A DNA stretch of 64,000 nt from Desulfovibrio cuneatus DSM 11391 (GCF_000430005.1 NZ_AUCY01000013.1:1-64000), one strand, 5' to 3'. Counted from the stretch's first letter, positions 8,825 to 16,755 are shown. Made by a program: numbers and translations. Notes: a model not told the origin generated them from the letters alone.

Positions 8825-8895
8825 CGTGCAAAAATTTCAATTGTGCAATACTCTTCCATAACGTGAGGGGAGCCAGACAAAAATGTCTAGCCCCT
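8825..8895. promoter_or_regulatory. TTGCACA half-sites and a hairpin upstream of the dctA promoter
   Basis: TGTGCAA at 8842-8848 and CGTGCAA at 8825-8831 read on the minus strand as TTGCACA and TTGCACG, 130-150 bases behind the sigma-54 promoter, where an enhancer-binding protein would act. They resemble the sites at 695 and 22436 but are not a tight palindrome. AGGGG (8866-8870) and CCCCT (8891-8895) close an imperfect hairpin containing AGACA/TGTCT, followed by GTTGTTTC. The rest of 8545-9110 shows no gene. Confidence 0.4.
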
Positions 8896-9119
8896 GTTGT
8901 TTCTAGTTTATGACCCAATGCAAAAAATGTTACAAAAGTGACAGTATTTTTATGGCACATGGAGGACGCTTGTGAATAATTAAACCTGTTGCCCTGGCAG
9001 CCTGGAAAGAGCATTGTTCAAAGGTAAAAATGCTCTGGTAAATGCGGAAGCATCTACCCGCTACGTAAGCGTAAGCGCACTTTATTTGCGCTGTTAAGCG
9101 CCGAAGTACGCGCGGCTTA

Positions 9120-9148
9120 CACTTTGAGAATGGGTATACTCAAAGTGA
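9120..9148. promoter_or_regulatory. Inverted repeat upstream of the MFS gene
   Basis: CACTTTGAG and CTCAAAGTG form a perfect 9-bp dyad with an 11-base spacer, about 45 bases before the MFS start codon. It fits an operator or a leader hairpin; no regulator gene is adjacent. Confidence 0.45.
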
Positions 9149-9194
9149 CTTTGGTCCAGGGAACGCGCACCATGTTTTGCAGTAAGGAGGCATT

Positions 9195-10664
9195 ATGTCT
9201 ACCATGGAAAATGGCGCTGTGGGTTCTGCCACAGCCGCAGGAAGGAAGCCAAATAATTATTTCGATGGTCTTGCCGTTACAGGCATGCACAAGGCAGTGT
9301 TCTTTATTCTCATGCTGGCGTACTTTTTTGAACAAATGGACAACTGGAACTTCGGCTTTATTGCCCCAGCCGTATTTGCTTCCTGGGGGCTGGACAAGGC
9401 CGCTTCCAACCAGGCCATGGCCTCCATTATCTTCTGGTACTTCATTGGCATGACTTCCGGCGGGTTCCTGGGCGGCATTATTTCCGACATTATCGGGCGG
9501 CGCAAAACGTTCCTTATTGCCATTGTCATGTTCTCCTCCTGTTCCGTTATTAACGGGCTGCCCATTGCCAGCTTCGAGCTGTTTGTGGCAAGCCGTGCCC
9601 TAACAGGGTTTGGGGTATTCTGCCTTATGGTGTGCTCCCAGGCCTACATTGCGGAAATGTCCCCGGCAGAATCGCGCGGCAAATGGCAGGGGCTTGTTGC
9701 GGCTGTGGGCTTTATGGCTGTACCTGTTATTGCCTTTTTGTGCCGCATTATTGTGCCCCTTTCCCCGCAAGCATGGCGGTTAATTTTCTACATTGGCGGC
9801 ACCGGCATGTTCGGCTTTTTCCTGGCCCTTAAATATTTACCGGAATCCCCCCGCTGGCTTGTGGCCCAGGGTCGCCTGGCAGAAGCGGAAGCCGTGGTAC
9901 AGCGCGTAACCCACCAGAACATTGACCTTTCAGCCATGGCTAAAAATGTGCCTGCCCCCACCAACGCGGGGCGCAACATGCTGGACATGCTTTCCCCTGC
10001 CTATATCAAGCGCACCGTTGTCTTATTTATGGTGTTTGTTACCACTGTGCCTGCGGGCTTCATGTTTACCAGTTGGACAGGCAAACTTCTGGCTTCCATT
10101 CCCCAGCTTGACCCCATTACCAAAGCCCCCATGGCAGACGCAGCAGGCAAAGCCCTGATGGTGTACGACCAGGCCACCATGCTCACCATTATGACCATTA
10201 TCAGCTGTGGTGTACCCGCAGGGTGCTACCTTGCTTCTGTTATTGCCGACAAAGGGGGGCGCAAAATACCCATCATGTGTTGCTTGGGTCTTTCTGCCCT
10301 ATGTGCCTACCTGTTTGGCGTGTTTGCAGAGCATGTGTACTTTGTGGCCCTGTGTGGCTTTTTACTCAGCGTGTTCAACATGGCAATCAGCTTCATGGTG
10401 TTCAGCTACACGGCGGAATCGTACCCCACCCGTATGCGCAACACCGCCACAGGCACACACAACGCCGTTGCCCGGCTTTCCGTTTCCGGCTCCAACTTGC
10501 TCATTCCCACCATCCTTGCCACATTTGGCGGTGCGGTTAACGGCATAAACTACGATATTCCGGCCCTGTTCAACTCCGCCGCCGTGCTGTTCGCTGCTCC
10601 CATCCTGATTATTGCCTTTATGGGTGAACGGACTGGGGGGCGCAGCCTTGAAGATATTAAATAG
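9195..10664 (+). CDS. Major facilitator superfamily transporter
   Basis: A 489-residue inner-membrane protein with 12 predicted hydrophobic segments. The A-motif is GGFLGGIISDIIGRRKTFL (loop 2-3) with the matching half in the second domain (SVIADKGGRKIPIM). RALTGFGVFCLMVCSQAYIA followed by EMSPAESRGK, and LPESPRWLVAQGRLAEAE, are typical of the sugar-porter/aromatic-acid:proton symporter branch. The start is ATG at 9195 behind a strong AAGGAGG (9185-9191). It stands alone between the palindrome at 9120 and a Family B repeat. The substrate cannot be told from sequence; an organic acid or sugar is the family norm. Confidence 0.88.
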   Translation: MSTMENGAVGSATAAGRKPNNYFDGLAVTGMHKAVFFILMLAYFFEQMDNWNFGFIAPAVFASWGLDKAASNQAMASIIFWYFIGMTSGGFLGGIISDIIGRRKTFLIAIVMFSSCSVINGLPIASFELFVASRALTGFGVFCLMVCSQAYIAEMSPAESRGKWQGLVAAVGFMAVPVIAFLCRIIVPLSPQAWRLIFYIGGTGMFGFFLALKYLPESPRWLVAQGRLAEAEAVVQRVTHQNIDLSAMAKNVPAPTNAGRNMLDMLSPAYIKRTVVLFMVFVTTVPAGFMFTSWTGKLLASIPQLDPITKAPMADAAGKALMVYDQATMLTIMTIISCGVPAGCYLASVIADKGGRKIPIMCCLGLSALCAYLFGVFAEHVYFVALCGFLLSVFNMAISFMVFSYTAESYPTRMRNTATGTHNAVARLSVSGSNLLIPTILATFGGAVNGINYDIPALFNSAAVLFAAPILIIAFMGERTGGRSLEDIK

Positions 10665-10673
10665 GATTTCTTT

Positions 10674-10835
10674 AAGGGAGGCTCTGCCTCCCCAAACCCC
10701 ACCGCCAAGAGCATGATGCCCTTGGAACCCCTCCTTTGCGCTCAGCTTTCCGCAAAGCGGAAGGCTGAGCGCTAATGGGGGTCAAGGGGCGTCACGTCCC
10801 TTGCAGGGGCTGGGGGACAGCGTCCCCCAATAAAT
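10674..10835. repeat. Family B multi-hairpin repeat, copy B1
   Basis: In order: GGGAGGC/GCCTCCC, a CATGATGCCCTTGG half-arm, the central stem GCGCTCAGCTTTCCGC (10738-10753) with loop AAA and its partner GCGGAAGGCTGAGCGC, then CAAGGGGCGT/ACGTCCCTTG and TGGGGGAC/GTCCCCCA. It directly follows the MFS gene. Confidence 0.88.
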
Positions 10836-10860
10836 CAATAGAATTCATTCCGACTATAAT

Positions 10861-10898
10861 AACCGCCCCCTGTGTGCCTCGGCACGCAGGGGGCGGTT
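10861..10898. terminator. Strong GC hairpin between MFS and nikO genes
   Basis: AACCGCCCCCTG pairs with CAGGGGGCGGTT around a nested GTGCC/GGCAC hairpin. It lies between two convergent genes and probably ends both transcripts, although neither side has a clear T-run. Confidence 0.5.
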
Positions 10899-10930
10899 AT
10901 GTATTCGAAATTGGTAGGCAAGAACTGCGG

Positions 10931-11668
10931 TTATGCCAGTTGGTGCTGGTGGAACGGGGGCATAGTGGTGGTTTGGCCGTTTTCCAGGCTAAGGAAGCCG
11001 CTGCACAGGGCGTGCAGGAAGGGCGTGTCGTGGGAAACAACCAGCATGGCCTGGGGCAGGGTGTGCAGAATGTCTATCAGGCGTTGGCGGGTGCGGGTGT
11101 CCAGCATGTTGGTGGGTTCGTCCAGGAGCAGGGCCTCTGGTTCCTGGGCCAGAATACCTGCCAAGGCCACCAGTTTTTTTTCCCCGCCGGAAAGGGCGTA
11201 CACGCTTTTGTCCTGTAAGTGGGCAATGCCGCAGGCCTCTAAGGCCTGCTGTGCTTTTTCCACAGCCTGGGCCGGGGGCAGGCCATAATTTTGCGGGGCA
11301 AAGGCGACATCTTCCAGCACAGATTCACAAAAAAGCTGTTCGTCGGAATTTTGCAGCAAATAGCCCACGGTACGCCGCACAGCAGCCACATGGGCATTGG
11401 TGGTGCATGGTGTGCCATGCAGGGCCACTGTGCCTGCTGTGGGGGCCAGCAGGCCTGTTATCAGGTGGAACAACGTGCTTTTGCCTGCGGCGTTGTCCCC
11501 CAGCAAACCAAGTTTCTGCCCGGCATCCAGGCTGAAGCATGCATTACACAACAGGGCAGGCTCCCCAGGGTACGCAAAGTGCAAGCCTTCCACCCGCAAA
11601 AGTGGGGGCATTAGGGAGGTGCCATGGCAATTGGGCATGTGCATGGGGGTATTCCTTACGGTATTCAT
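10931..11668 (-). CDS. nikO: Nickel/cobalt ECF transporter ATPase (NikO/CbiO)
   Basis: A 245-residue ABC ATPase. Walker A GDNAAGKST at 57-65, Q-loop LLQNSDEQLF (the Q-NSDEQLF variant is typical of ECF/CbiO ATPases), signature LSGGEKK, Walker B ALLLDEPTNMLD and the switch VVSHD. It energises uptake of Ni2+ or Co2+ by the membrane complex encoded just upstream. It is the last gene of the operon nikK-nikL-nikM-nikQ-nikO; its ATG overlaps the nikQ stop by 4 bases (ATGA), which indicates translational coupling. Confidence 0.93.
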   Translation of the reverse strand: MNTVRNTPMHMPNCHGTSLMPPLLRVEGLHFAYPGEPALLCNACFSLDAGQKLGLLGDNAAGKSTLFHLITGLLAPTAGTVALHGTPCTTNAHVAAVRRTVGYLLQNSDEQLFCESVLEDVAFAPQNYGLPPAQAVEKAQQALEACGIAHLQDKSVYALSGGEKKLVALAGILAQEPEALLLDEPTNMLDTRTRQRLIDILHTLPQAMLVVSHDTPFLHALCSGFLSLENGQTTTMPPFHQHQLA

Positions 11669-12444
11669 GGTGCCAGGTGTTCAATAACCAACAACCCTAC
11701 CAGGGCCAGGCCATAAGCCACCACGCCACGGACCACGTGTTGTTTTGCAGGGGCAAACAGGGGGGCAGGGAAAGCGCCCGTGAACCCGCGCAGGCGCATG
11801 GCAGCATCAACATTGTCTGCCCGTTCCAGGCTTTTGAGCAACACAAACGTAACAAGGGCGGCAAATTTTGGCAATTTGCGCAGCCGCAGGCAAGGGGTAA
11901 ACCCCCGCAGGGCGGCGGCATTACACACGGTGCGGTAACTGGCCCACAGGCTGTGCATGTGGCGTGCGGTAAGCAAAAGCAACAGGGTGAGCTTATGCGG
12001 CACCCCAAGGGTGGCAAGGGCTTTTGCCGTTTCATGCACCGAAGCGGTGTGTAAAAACGCAAGGCCCAAGGCCAGCAGGCAATTAATTTTCAGGGTAAGC
12101 AGCAGGCTTTTGGTCAGGCCTTCGGCGTATACCGCAAGCCCAAAGGGCAAAGTGGCCACAGGGTGCTGCCCAAGGGTAAAGGGCATGGTCAACCATATGA
12201 ACAGCACAAACAGGTTGCCAAGGGCCATGCGGCCCAGCACCGTGCGCCAGGGCAGCCCTTTCAGAAAGGGCAGGGGCAGGCTCACAGCCAGGGCATAGGC
12301 CGCGGCCCACAGGGTGTGGGTAAAGGAAAGGGCCAGACTGCACACAAACAACCCCGCAACGTGCACAGCGGGGTGGATTCTGGCCGGGGACCCTGCCACG
12401 GTGGCAGTTGGTTTCAGGGGGGCTGTGGTGGGGTTTACAGACAT
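11665..12444 (-). CDS. nikQ: Nickel/cobalt ECF transporter transmembrane T component (NikQ/CbiQ)
   Basis: A 259-residue integral membrane protein with about five hydrophobic segments. The two cytoplasmic coupling motifs of EcfT proteins are present: AAALRGF near residue 170 and AMRLRGF near residue 210, which contact the ATPase. The gene overlaps nikM at its start (10 bases) and nikO at its end (4 bases). The N-terminal 25 residues (TTAPLKPTATVAGSPARIH) are variable. It couples ATP hydrolysis by NikO to metal release by NikM. Confidence 0.9.
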   Translation of the reverse strand: MSVNPTTAPLKPTATVAGSPARIHPAVHVAGLFVCSLALSFTHTLWAAAYALAVSLPLPFLKGLPWRTVLGRMALGNLFVLFIWLTMPFTLGQHPVATLPFGLAVYAEGLTKSLLLTLKINCLLALGLAFLHTASVHETAKALATLGVPHKLTLLLLLTARHMHSLWASYRTVCNAAALRGFTPCLRLRKLPKFAALVTFVLLKSLERADNVDAAMRLRGFTGAFPAPLFAPAKQHVVRGVVAYGLALVGLLVIEHLAP

Positions 12445-13124
12445 GGTGTTTGCTTGCCCAGGGTAAAGGCCGCAGGCCGTGCTTTGGCTATGCTACGCAG
12501 CACAAGCAAGGTTATGGGGGCTTCCACCGCCATAAGGGGGAGGGAGGCTACAAAAGCAACACGGGCAATGGGGTAAAATTCTTTACCGCTGGCAGCAAGG
12601 GCCAACACATACAGCAGGTTGGAACACAGCAGCGTTGCCACCACAGCCACCACCACAGGCAGCGCTGGCACAGTAATGCAAGGCCGTGCAGAAGGGGCTG
12701 AGGGTGACGGTGCTTCCTGCGCTGCAAGGGCGACTGTAGCTGGCGTGTTGCGCGCCGCAAGCCAGCGGTGCAGAGCCAGGCCAAACAGCACGGCAGGCAT
12801 GGCCATAACCGCTGTGTTTACCCCCAGCACCGTAAGGCCGCCATAGTTAAACAGCAGGGCTTGCAGCAACAGGCCTGTAAAAATTACAGGAAACGCCCCC
12901 CACCCCAAAAACAGCCCCACAAGTGCGTTAAGGGTAAGGTGAATGTTCACAGCGCCCACAGAAAAATGGATGAAGGAGGCCACAAAAAAACCTGCTGCCA
13001 GCAGGGCGGCATGCATAATGCGCTCAGTGGGCAGGCGCTTCAGGCCAAGGCTGAGCCCCCCGGCGGTTATGGCCCACCCCGCAGCAAGCACGGCGGGGTG
13101 GAGGACTCCTTCATGGATGTGCAT
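12435..13124 (-). CDS. nikM: Nickel/cobalt ECF transporter S component (NikM/CbiM)
   Basis: A 229-residue membrane protein. It begins MHIHEGVLHP: in CbiM/NikM the amino terminus, His2 and His4 form the metal site (known), so the start must be the ATG at 13124 even though the frame opens further upstream and the ribosome site is weak. FVASFIHFSVGAVNIHLTLN and LNALVGLFLGWGAFPVIFTG carry the other conserved histidines and the CbiM signature. A variable linker rich in Ala/Pro/Ser (about residues 135-165) precedes the last helices. Nickel is favoured over cobalt because the operon has nikK and nikL and lacks cbiN or cobalamin genes; this is inference. Confidence 0.93.
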   Translation of the reverse strand: MHIHEGVLHPAVLAAGWAITAGGLSLGLKRLPTERIMHAALLAAGFFVASFIHFSVGAVNIHLTLNALVGLFLGWGAFPVIFTGLLLQALLFNYGGLTVLGVNTAVMAMPAVLFGLALHRWLAARNTPATVALAAQEAPSPSAPSARPCITVPALPVVVAVVATLLCSNLLYVLALAASGKEFYPIARVAFVASLPLMAVEAPITLLVLRSIAKARPAAFTLGKQTPCL

Positions 13125-13177
13125 AAGGATAGCTCGCGGTTCCGTCGGTTTAAGGAGCACTTTTGACGGTCATTGGT

Positions 13178-13651
13178 TTACTGTAGCACTTCGTTCTTGC
13201 GTTTGCGCAGTCCATACAACCCACAGAAAATATTGCCCAGCACGCTCAGGCCCAGGGCCAGGCGCAGCACAAAAGAGGTGCCCGTGCTTGAGGTCTGCGG
13301 GGGTGTTGTCATGTTGGCGGAAGCACCAGAGGCCGCTTGTGGCGCGGCAACATCCAACACCGCTTCCTGGCGGTGCCCCATGCCGTCATCTGCCACAATG
13401 CGCCATGGGCCTGCCGCCCCCGGTACAATGGCAAAACGCCCGGTTTTGTCTGTGTGGGCGTTCTGGTATTCTACTTCTGCCTCGTTAGGGGCAAACACCT
13501 TGATGCTGGCATAGGCCATGGGTTCGCCCCCGGCATAGGTAAACAGCACCACCATGGCAGGGGCAGGGTCGCTTTGCCAGCCAAGGCCGTGGGCCTGCAC
13601 CGGGCTGCCCCAGCCCGCCAGCAGCAGGCAGGTAAGAAGAACTATGCGCAT
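13178..13651 (-). CDS. nikL: Nickel ECF transporter accessory protein (NikL/CbiL-like)
   Basis: A 157-residue protein with an N-terminal signal peptide (MRIVLLTCLLLAGWGSPVQA, cleavage before HGL), a periplasmic beta-rich domain of carboxypeptidase-regulatory type (YASIKVFAPNEAEVEYQNAH, TDKTGRFAIVPG, GPWRIVADDGMGH), and one C-terminal membrane segment (LRLALGLSVLGNIFCGLYGL) followed by RKRK. This is the NikL architecture found next to NikM. The mature protein begins with a histidine. It lies 53 bases upstream of nikM in the same direction. Confidence 0.75.
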   Translation of the reverse strand: MRIVLLTCLLLAGWGSPVQAHGLGWQSDPAPAMVVLFTYAGGEPMAYASIKVFAPNEAEVEYQNAHTDKTGRFAIVPGAAGPWRIVADDGMGHRQEAVLDVAAPQAASGASANMTTPPQTSSTGTSFVLRLALGLSVLGNIFCGLYGLRKRKNEVLQ

Positions 13652-13661
13652 GATTTTCCTT

Positions 13662-13925
13662 TTTATATTGGGGGACGCTGTCCCCCCCCTGCAAGGGGCG
13701 TGACGCCCCTTGACCCCCAGTTGCGTTCACCTTTCCGCAATGCGGAAAGGTGAACGCTGATGCGGGTTCCAAGAGGACAATTGTGCTGAAAGCACAATTG
13801 GGAATTGCCCACAGGGCAAGAACCGAAGGCCGAGGCCCAGGACGGGCCGAGTCAACTCTTCCGTCCTCGACTGTTTCAAAAAAAGAGAAGTAACACAGCC
13901 AAACGGAATAAATCAGCGTTTCCCT
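13662..13925. repeat. Family B repeat (copy B2) fused to a half Family A element (A2), inside the nik operon
   Basis: Copy B2: GGGGGAC/GTCCCCC, CAAGGGGCGTGACGCCCCTTG, and a perfect central stem GCGTTCACCTTTCCGCA / TGCGGAAAGGTGAACGC (13723-13757). It continues through CAATTGTGCT/AGCACAATTG to the right arm of Family A (GTCCTCGACTGTTTCAAAAA, GCCAAACGGAATAAATCAGC, GTTTCC). The composite separates nikK from nikL, so it must be transcribed if they form one operon. Confidence 0.8.
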
Positions 13926-14706
13926 AGGGAACTTGAAGCACCAGGGTAGCCTTCAGGCTATGCGTGTCTGCGCCTTGCACGTTTTCTTTCAGCACGGTCT
14001 GGGTTTGCAGCAGCCATAGGCCGGAGCGGCTGAAGGGAACGTGGCTCACATTCTCTTTGTCCGGGGTCAATGTGAAGGCATACTCTTCCTGTTCCTTGCT
14101 GAAGCCGTCATACGTGGCGTGCAGGGGCAGGTTTGCGCGCTTTCCGTCAAGCAGTACCGTAAAGCCAATGGGCTGGCCGTTGCCTTTCGCTTGGGAAACA
14201 TCGCCCACAGGCACAATTTCCAGCCGTTGCCCCACTGGGGTGGTAAATAGGGGGGCGTTGGGGGCAAGGTTGTACAGCGTCTTGGCAAATTTCTCGTACT
14301 TCCCCACACTCGCCACGCTTTTCCCCTGCTTTTTCAGGGTTTCGCGGTCTCCTTCCATAATGCCCTGTGTGGTCAGGCTCCACACCTGTGGCTTGCGCCA
14401 GCCCACCAGCATAAAGGGGCCACCTGTAGGGGCAGCAAAAGAATAGGCAAGCCAGGGCTTGCCTTGTGGGGCTTCCACCGTAACGGCAACAGGGCTTTCC
14501 CCCACAATGTGCAAGGGCGATTCCGCAATGCGTTCCGCCTCTTCACTTACCATAAAAATATGGGCAGCCTGCACCTGGCCTGTGGCATTCTGCCCCTGCT
14601 TTAAGGCGGTACTGCCCTGTGGCTTTACAATAAATTCATGCCCAAAGGCAGCGCCAGGCACAAGGCACAGGGCGCACAGCAAGCACCATAGCAAGGGTGT
14701 TTTCAT
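13924..14706 (-). CDS. nikK: Periplasmic nickel ECF accessory protein (NikK, DUF4198)
   Basis: A 260-residue exported protein. Signal peptide MKTPLLWCLLCALCLVPGAA with cleavage near AAFG, mature start HEFIVKPQ; a histidine-first mature end followed by a DUF4198/GlcNAc-like beta domain is the NikK pattern. FMLVGWRKPQVW and the conserved YNLAPNAPLFTTPVGQRLEIVP segment match DUF4198 proteins. The start at 14706 follows GGAGG. It is first in the operon, about 70 bases after the probable promoter/operator, and the repeat at 13662-13925 separates it from nikL. Proposed role: delivers or traps Ni2+ in the periplasm (inference from family and context). Confidence 0.78.
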   Translation of the reverse strand: MKTPLLWCLLCALCLVPGAAFGHEFIVKPQGSTALKQGQNATGQVQAAHIFMVSEEAERIAESPLHIVGESPVAVTVEAPQGKPWLAYSFAAPTGGPFMLVGWRKPQVWSLTTQGIMEGDRETLKKQGKSVASVGKYEKFAKTLYNLAPNAPLFTTPVGQRLEIVPVGDVSQAKGNGQPIGFTVLLDGKRANLPLHATYDGFSKEQEEYAFTLTPDKENVSHVPFSRSGLWLLQTQTVLKENVQGADTHSLKATLVLQVP

Positions 14707-14751
14707 ACGTTCCTCCAAGAATGTGGGAAGTTACACTGCAAAATCCCCCCG

Positions 14752-14812
14752 GTAACATGATTCTGCAAAACGTGTTACTAGTGGATGTACCCCTTGCCCG
14801 GCATGAAGTCAA
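14752..14812 (-). promoter_or_regulatory. nik operon promoter with an operator-like dyad
   Basis: On the minus strand TTGACT (14812-14807) and TACATC (14789-14784) are spaced 17 bases, a good sigma-70 pattern. Directly downstream, over the expected transcription start, GTAACA (14752-14757) and TGTTAC (14773-14778) form a dyad with 15-base spacer. A further GTTAC lies at 14730-14734. The half-sites resemble those of nickel-responsive NikR, though the arrangement is not the standard one. Confidence 0.5.
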
Positions 14813-14897
14813 GGCGGGTACCAACGCATAGACGGGGCTGAGGCTTTTCAGTATAGTCGCGCTGAACGAACCGATAATTTTATACGTGAGGGAGCTT

Positions 14898-15638
14898 ATG
14901 GAGCTGTTTCTTGATTTGCACACGCGTGTGCCCCGCCAGGGGCCAGGAAACGATGCCAGCACCGCCCAGGCGCTGCGCATGCTGGGGGAATTGCCCCCTC
15001 AGCTTCACATTCTGGACATTGGCTGCGGGGCAGGGGCGCAAACCCTGGCTTTGGCTAACCAGGTGAACGGAAACATTGTGGCCCTGGACTGCAACCAGTG
15101 TTTTTTGGATGAATTGCGCCAGAAAATTAGCGAGCTTGGGCTACAACGCAAAATTACCCCCATGCTGGGTTCCATGTTTGACCTGGCCTTTCCAGACAAC
15201 ACCTTTGATGTAATATGGTCGGAAGGGGCCATTTATATTGCGGGGTTTGAAAAAGGCATTCAAGACTGGCGGCGCTTAGTAAAGCCCGGCGGTTTTTTGG
15301 TGGCCTCTGAAATTTCCTGGCTGCGCAGGGATATTCCGGCGGAACTGGAAACCTACTGGAAAGAACAGTATGCGGGCATCGATTTTATATCCGCCAAAAT
15401 CGCCCAGATTGAAAGCTGTGGCTATGCCCCCTTCGGCTATTTTGTGCTGCCGGAAAGTGCCTGGCTGGAAGGGTATTACGGCCCGCTCCTGGCCAACCGG
15501 GAAGCGTTTCTGGCCGAACACAACAACAGCCCAGAAGCCCACGCCGTGCTGCAAGAAATGGCACAGGAAATGGCCCTGTACGAAAAATACAGTAAATATT
15601 ATGGGTATGTGTTTTACCTTGCCCGCAAGGTTGCCTAG
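14898..15638 (+). CDS. Class I SAM-dependent methyltransferase
   Basis: A 246-residue cytoplasmic protein. SAM-binding motif I LDIGCGAGAQT at 39-49, motif II acidic residue in IVALDCNQ, motif IV NTFDVIWSEGAIYIAGF and post-motif LVKPGGFLVASEISWL define a class I (UbiE/type 11) fold. The C-terminal half (YWKEQYAGIDFISAKIAQIE, YEKYSKYYGYVFYLARK) resembles small-molecule methyltransferases acting in the family of YcgJ-like proteins. The start is ATG at 14898 behind GAGGGAG; a GTG at 14886 is possible. It is divergent from nikK. Substrate unknown. Confidence 0.85.
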   Translation: MELFLDLHTRVPRQGPGNDASTAQALRMLGELPPQLHILDIGCGAGAQTLALANQVNGNIVALDCNQCFLDELRQKISELGLQRKITPMLGSMFDLAFPDNTFDVIWSEGAIYIAGFEKGIQDWRRLVKPGGFLVASEISWLRRDIPAELETYWKEQYAGIDFISAKIAQIESCGYAPFGYFVLPESAWLEGYYGPLLANREAFLAEHNNSPEAHAVLQEMAQEMALYEKYSKYYGYVFYLARKVA

Positions 15639-15768
15639 GAAAACGCTGATTTATTCCGTTTGGCTGCGTTGTTTCACTTTTTTTGAAACAGTCGAGGACG
15701 AAAGAGTCCACTCCTGCTTCAAAAAAAGCTCATGCCTTGCCAAACGAAATAACTACGCGTTTCCCCAA
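15637..15768. repeat. Family A long hairpin, copy A3
   Basis: GGAAAACGCTGATTTATTCC and the left arm CGTTTGGCTGCGTTG, then CTTTTTTTGAAACAGTCGAG, the loop GAAAGAGTCC, CTTCAAAAAAAG, the right arm CCTTGCCAAACGAAATAACT and GCGTTTCC. It starts at the methyltransferase stop codon. Confidence 0.85.
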
Positions 15769-15793
15769 TGCCGTATTATCACTTTGACATGCT

Positions 15794-15830
15794 AAAAACG
15801 AAGAAAGCCCGCGTAGGCGGGCTTTCTTCG
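15794..15830. terminator. Bidirectional terminator between methyltransferase and HU genes
   Basis: GAAGAAAGCCCGC and GCGGGCTTTCTTC pair around a 4-base loop. On the minus strand GTTTTT follows, so it ends the HU transcript; on the plus strand an A-run precedes the stem. Confidence 0.88.
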
Positions 15831-15870
15831 CAAACTGGACAAGGCCGGGGCCATGCCTTTCCTTGGCAGA

Positions 15871-16146
15871 CTACTTCACAGTGTCTTTCAGGGCTTTACC
15901 AGGGGTAAACTTCACAGCTTTCCCGGCAGGAATGTTGATTTCCATGCCAGTGCGGGGGTTACGACCCTTGCGGGCGGCGCGCTCAATAACTTTAAAGCTG
16001 CCAAAGCCGGTGAAGGTAACGGAGTTGCCGTCTTTCATGGCTGTTGTCAGAATGTTTACCAGCGCGTCCAGGGCAGCTTCAGCTTGTGCTTTGGTTGCCA
16101 GGCCGGATTGTTCGTGAATTTTGCTCACAAGTTCTGCTTTTGTCAT
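15871..16146 (-). CDS. hup: HU-family DNA-binding protein
   Basis: A 91-residue nucleoid protein. MTKAELVSKIHEQSGLATKA, TFTGFGSFKV and the beta-arm RKGRNPRTGMEINIPAGKAV followed by KFTPGKALKD are the HU signature; the RNPRTG turn with proline intercalates into DNA. Full family length. The start at 16146 follows CTGGAG; the open frame begins 10 codons earlier without family features. It bends and compacts DNA and assists initiation at oriC. The upstream region carries a 100-bp duplication (16250-16513). Confidence 0.96.
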   Translation of the reverse strand: MTKAELVSKIHEQSGLATKAQAEAALDALVNILTTAMKDGNSVTFTGFGSFKVIERAARKGRNPRTGMEINIPAGKAVKFTPGKALKDTVK

Positions 16147-16249
16147 TACAGTCTCCAGCAAGTGGTTTGGTTTCACGCGGAACTGCGCAAAGCCGTTCTG
16201 TTGCTTAGTTAGTAGCCTGCTTTTACAGACTGGCTAAAAAAAGTCAATA

Positions 16250-16513
16250 GATTTTTGCAATACAGCCCGGCTATCTTTTTGTTCTCAGCCAAGCGTTTCA
16301 TTAAACCAAGAGACATAAAGAGATGATTTTTTAAACAAACGACACGCTACGCGTGCAATTTTGCTAGCAAAATTGCACCAATGCTGTCCGGGAAAGAGCC
16401 CGGACAGCATTGGGATTTTTGCAATACAGCCCGGCTATCTTTTTGTTCTCAGCCAAGCGTTTCATTAAACCAAGAGGCATAAAGAGATGATTTTTTAAAC
16501 AAACGACACGCTA
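16250..16513. repeat. 100-bp direct repeat with two palindromes between, upstream of hup
   Basis: Positions 16250-16349 and 16414-16513 are identical except for one base (AGACAT versus AGGCAT). Between them lie a perfect 26-bp palindrome (16353-16378, GTGCAATTTTGC with its complement) and a 15-bp stem CCAATGCTGTCCGGG / CCCGGACAGCATTGG with an AAAGAG loop (16378-16413), followed by GATTTTT. The duplicated unit contains GCCCGGCTATC and AGCCAAGCG and lies where the hup promoter should be. The remaining bases to 16755 show no gene. Confidence 0.9.
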
Positions 16514-16755
16514 TATGTTTAATTTTACTATAAAAATTTAACAAATACGGTCAAACAAATAAGCCGGAGAACATTACAATTTTGGTAAAATGTTCCCCTT
16601 GCTTCTCCTGCTACTGTAAGCGTTCTTGTGGTTTTTCAGAAGAAGGGGTATACTGTGCATATGGATTGATAAAGGCAAATGCCGATTATTTGTTGGTACA
16701 CAAGGGTATAATGCGCCATACGCATTGTGGGCGTCGTTGCACTGCAGGAGGGTTC

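Noticed and set aside
8748-9014. 88-codon leftward frame upstream of dctA
   Set aside because: It covers the TTGCACA half-sites and a hairpin, has no ribosome site and no recognisable sequence.
16250-16513. Insertion sequence
   Set aside because: The duplication has palindromes between the copies but no transposase and no terminal inverted repeats.
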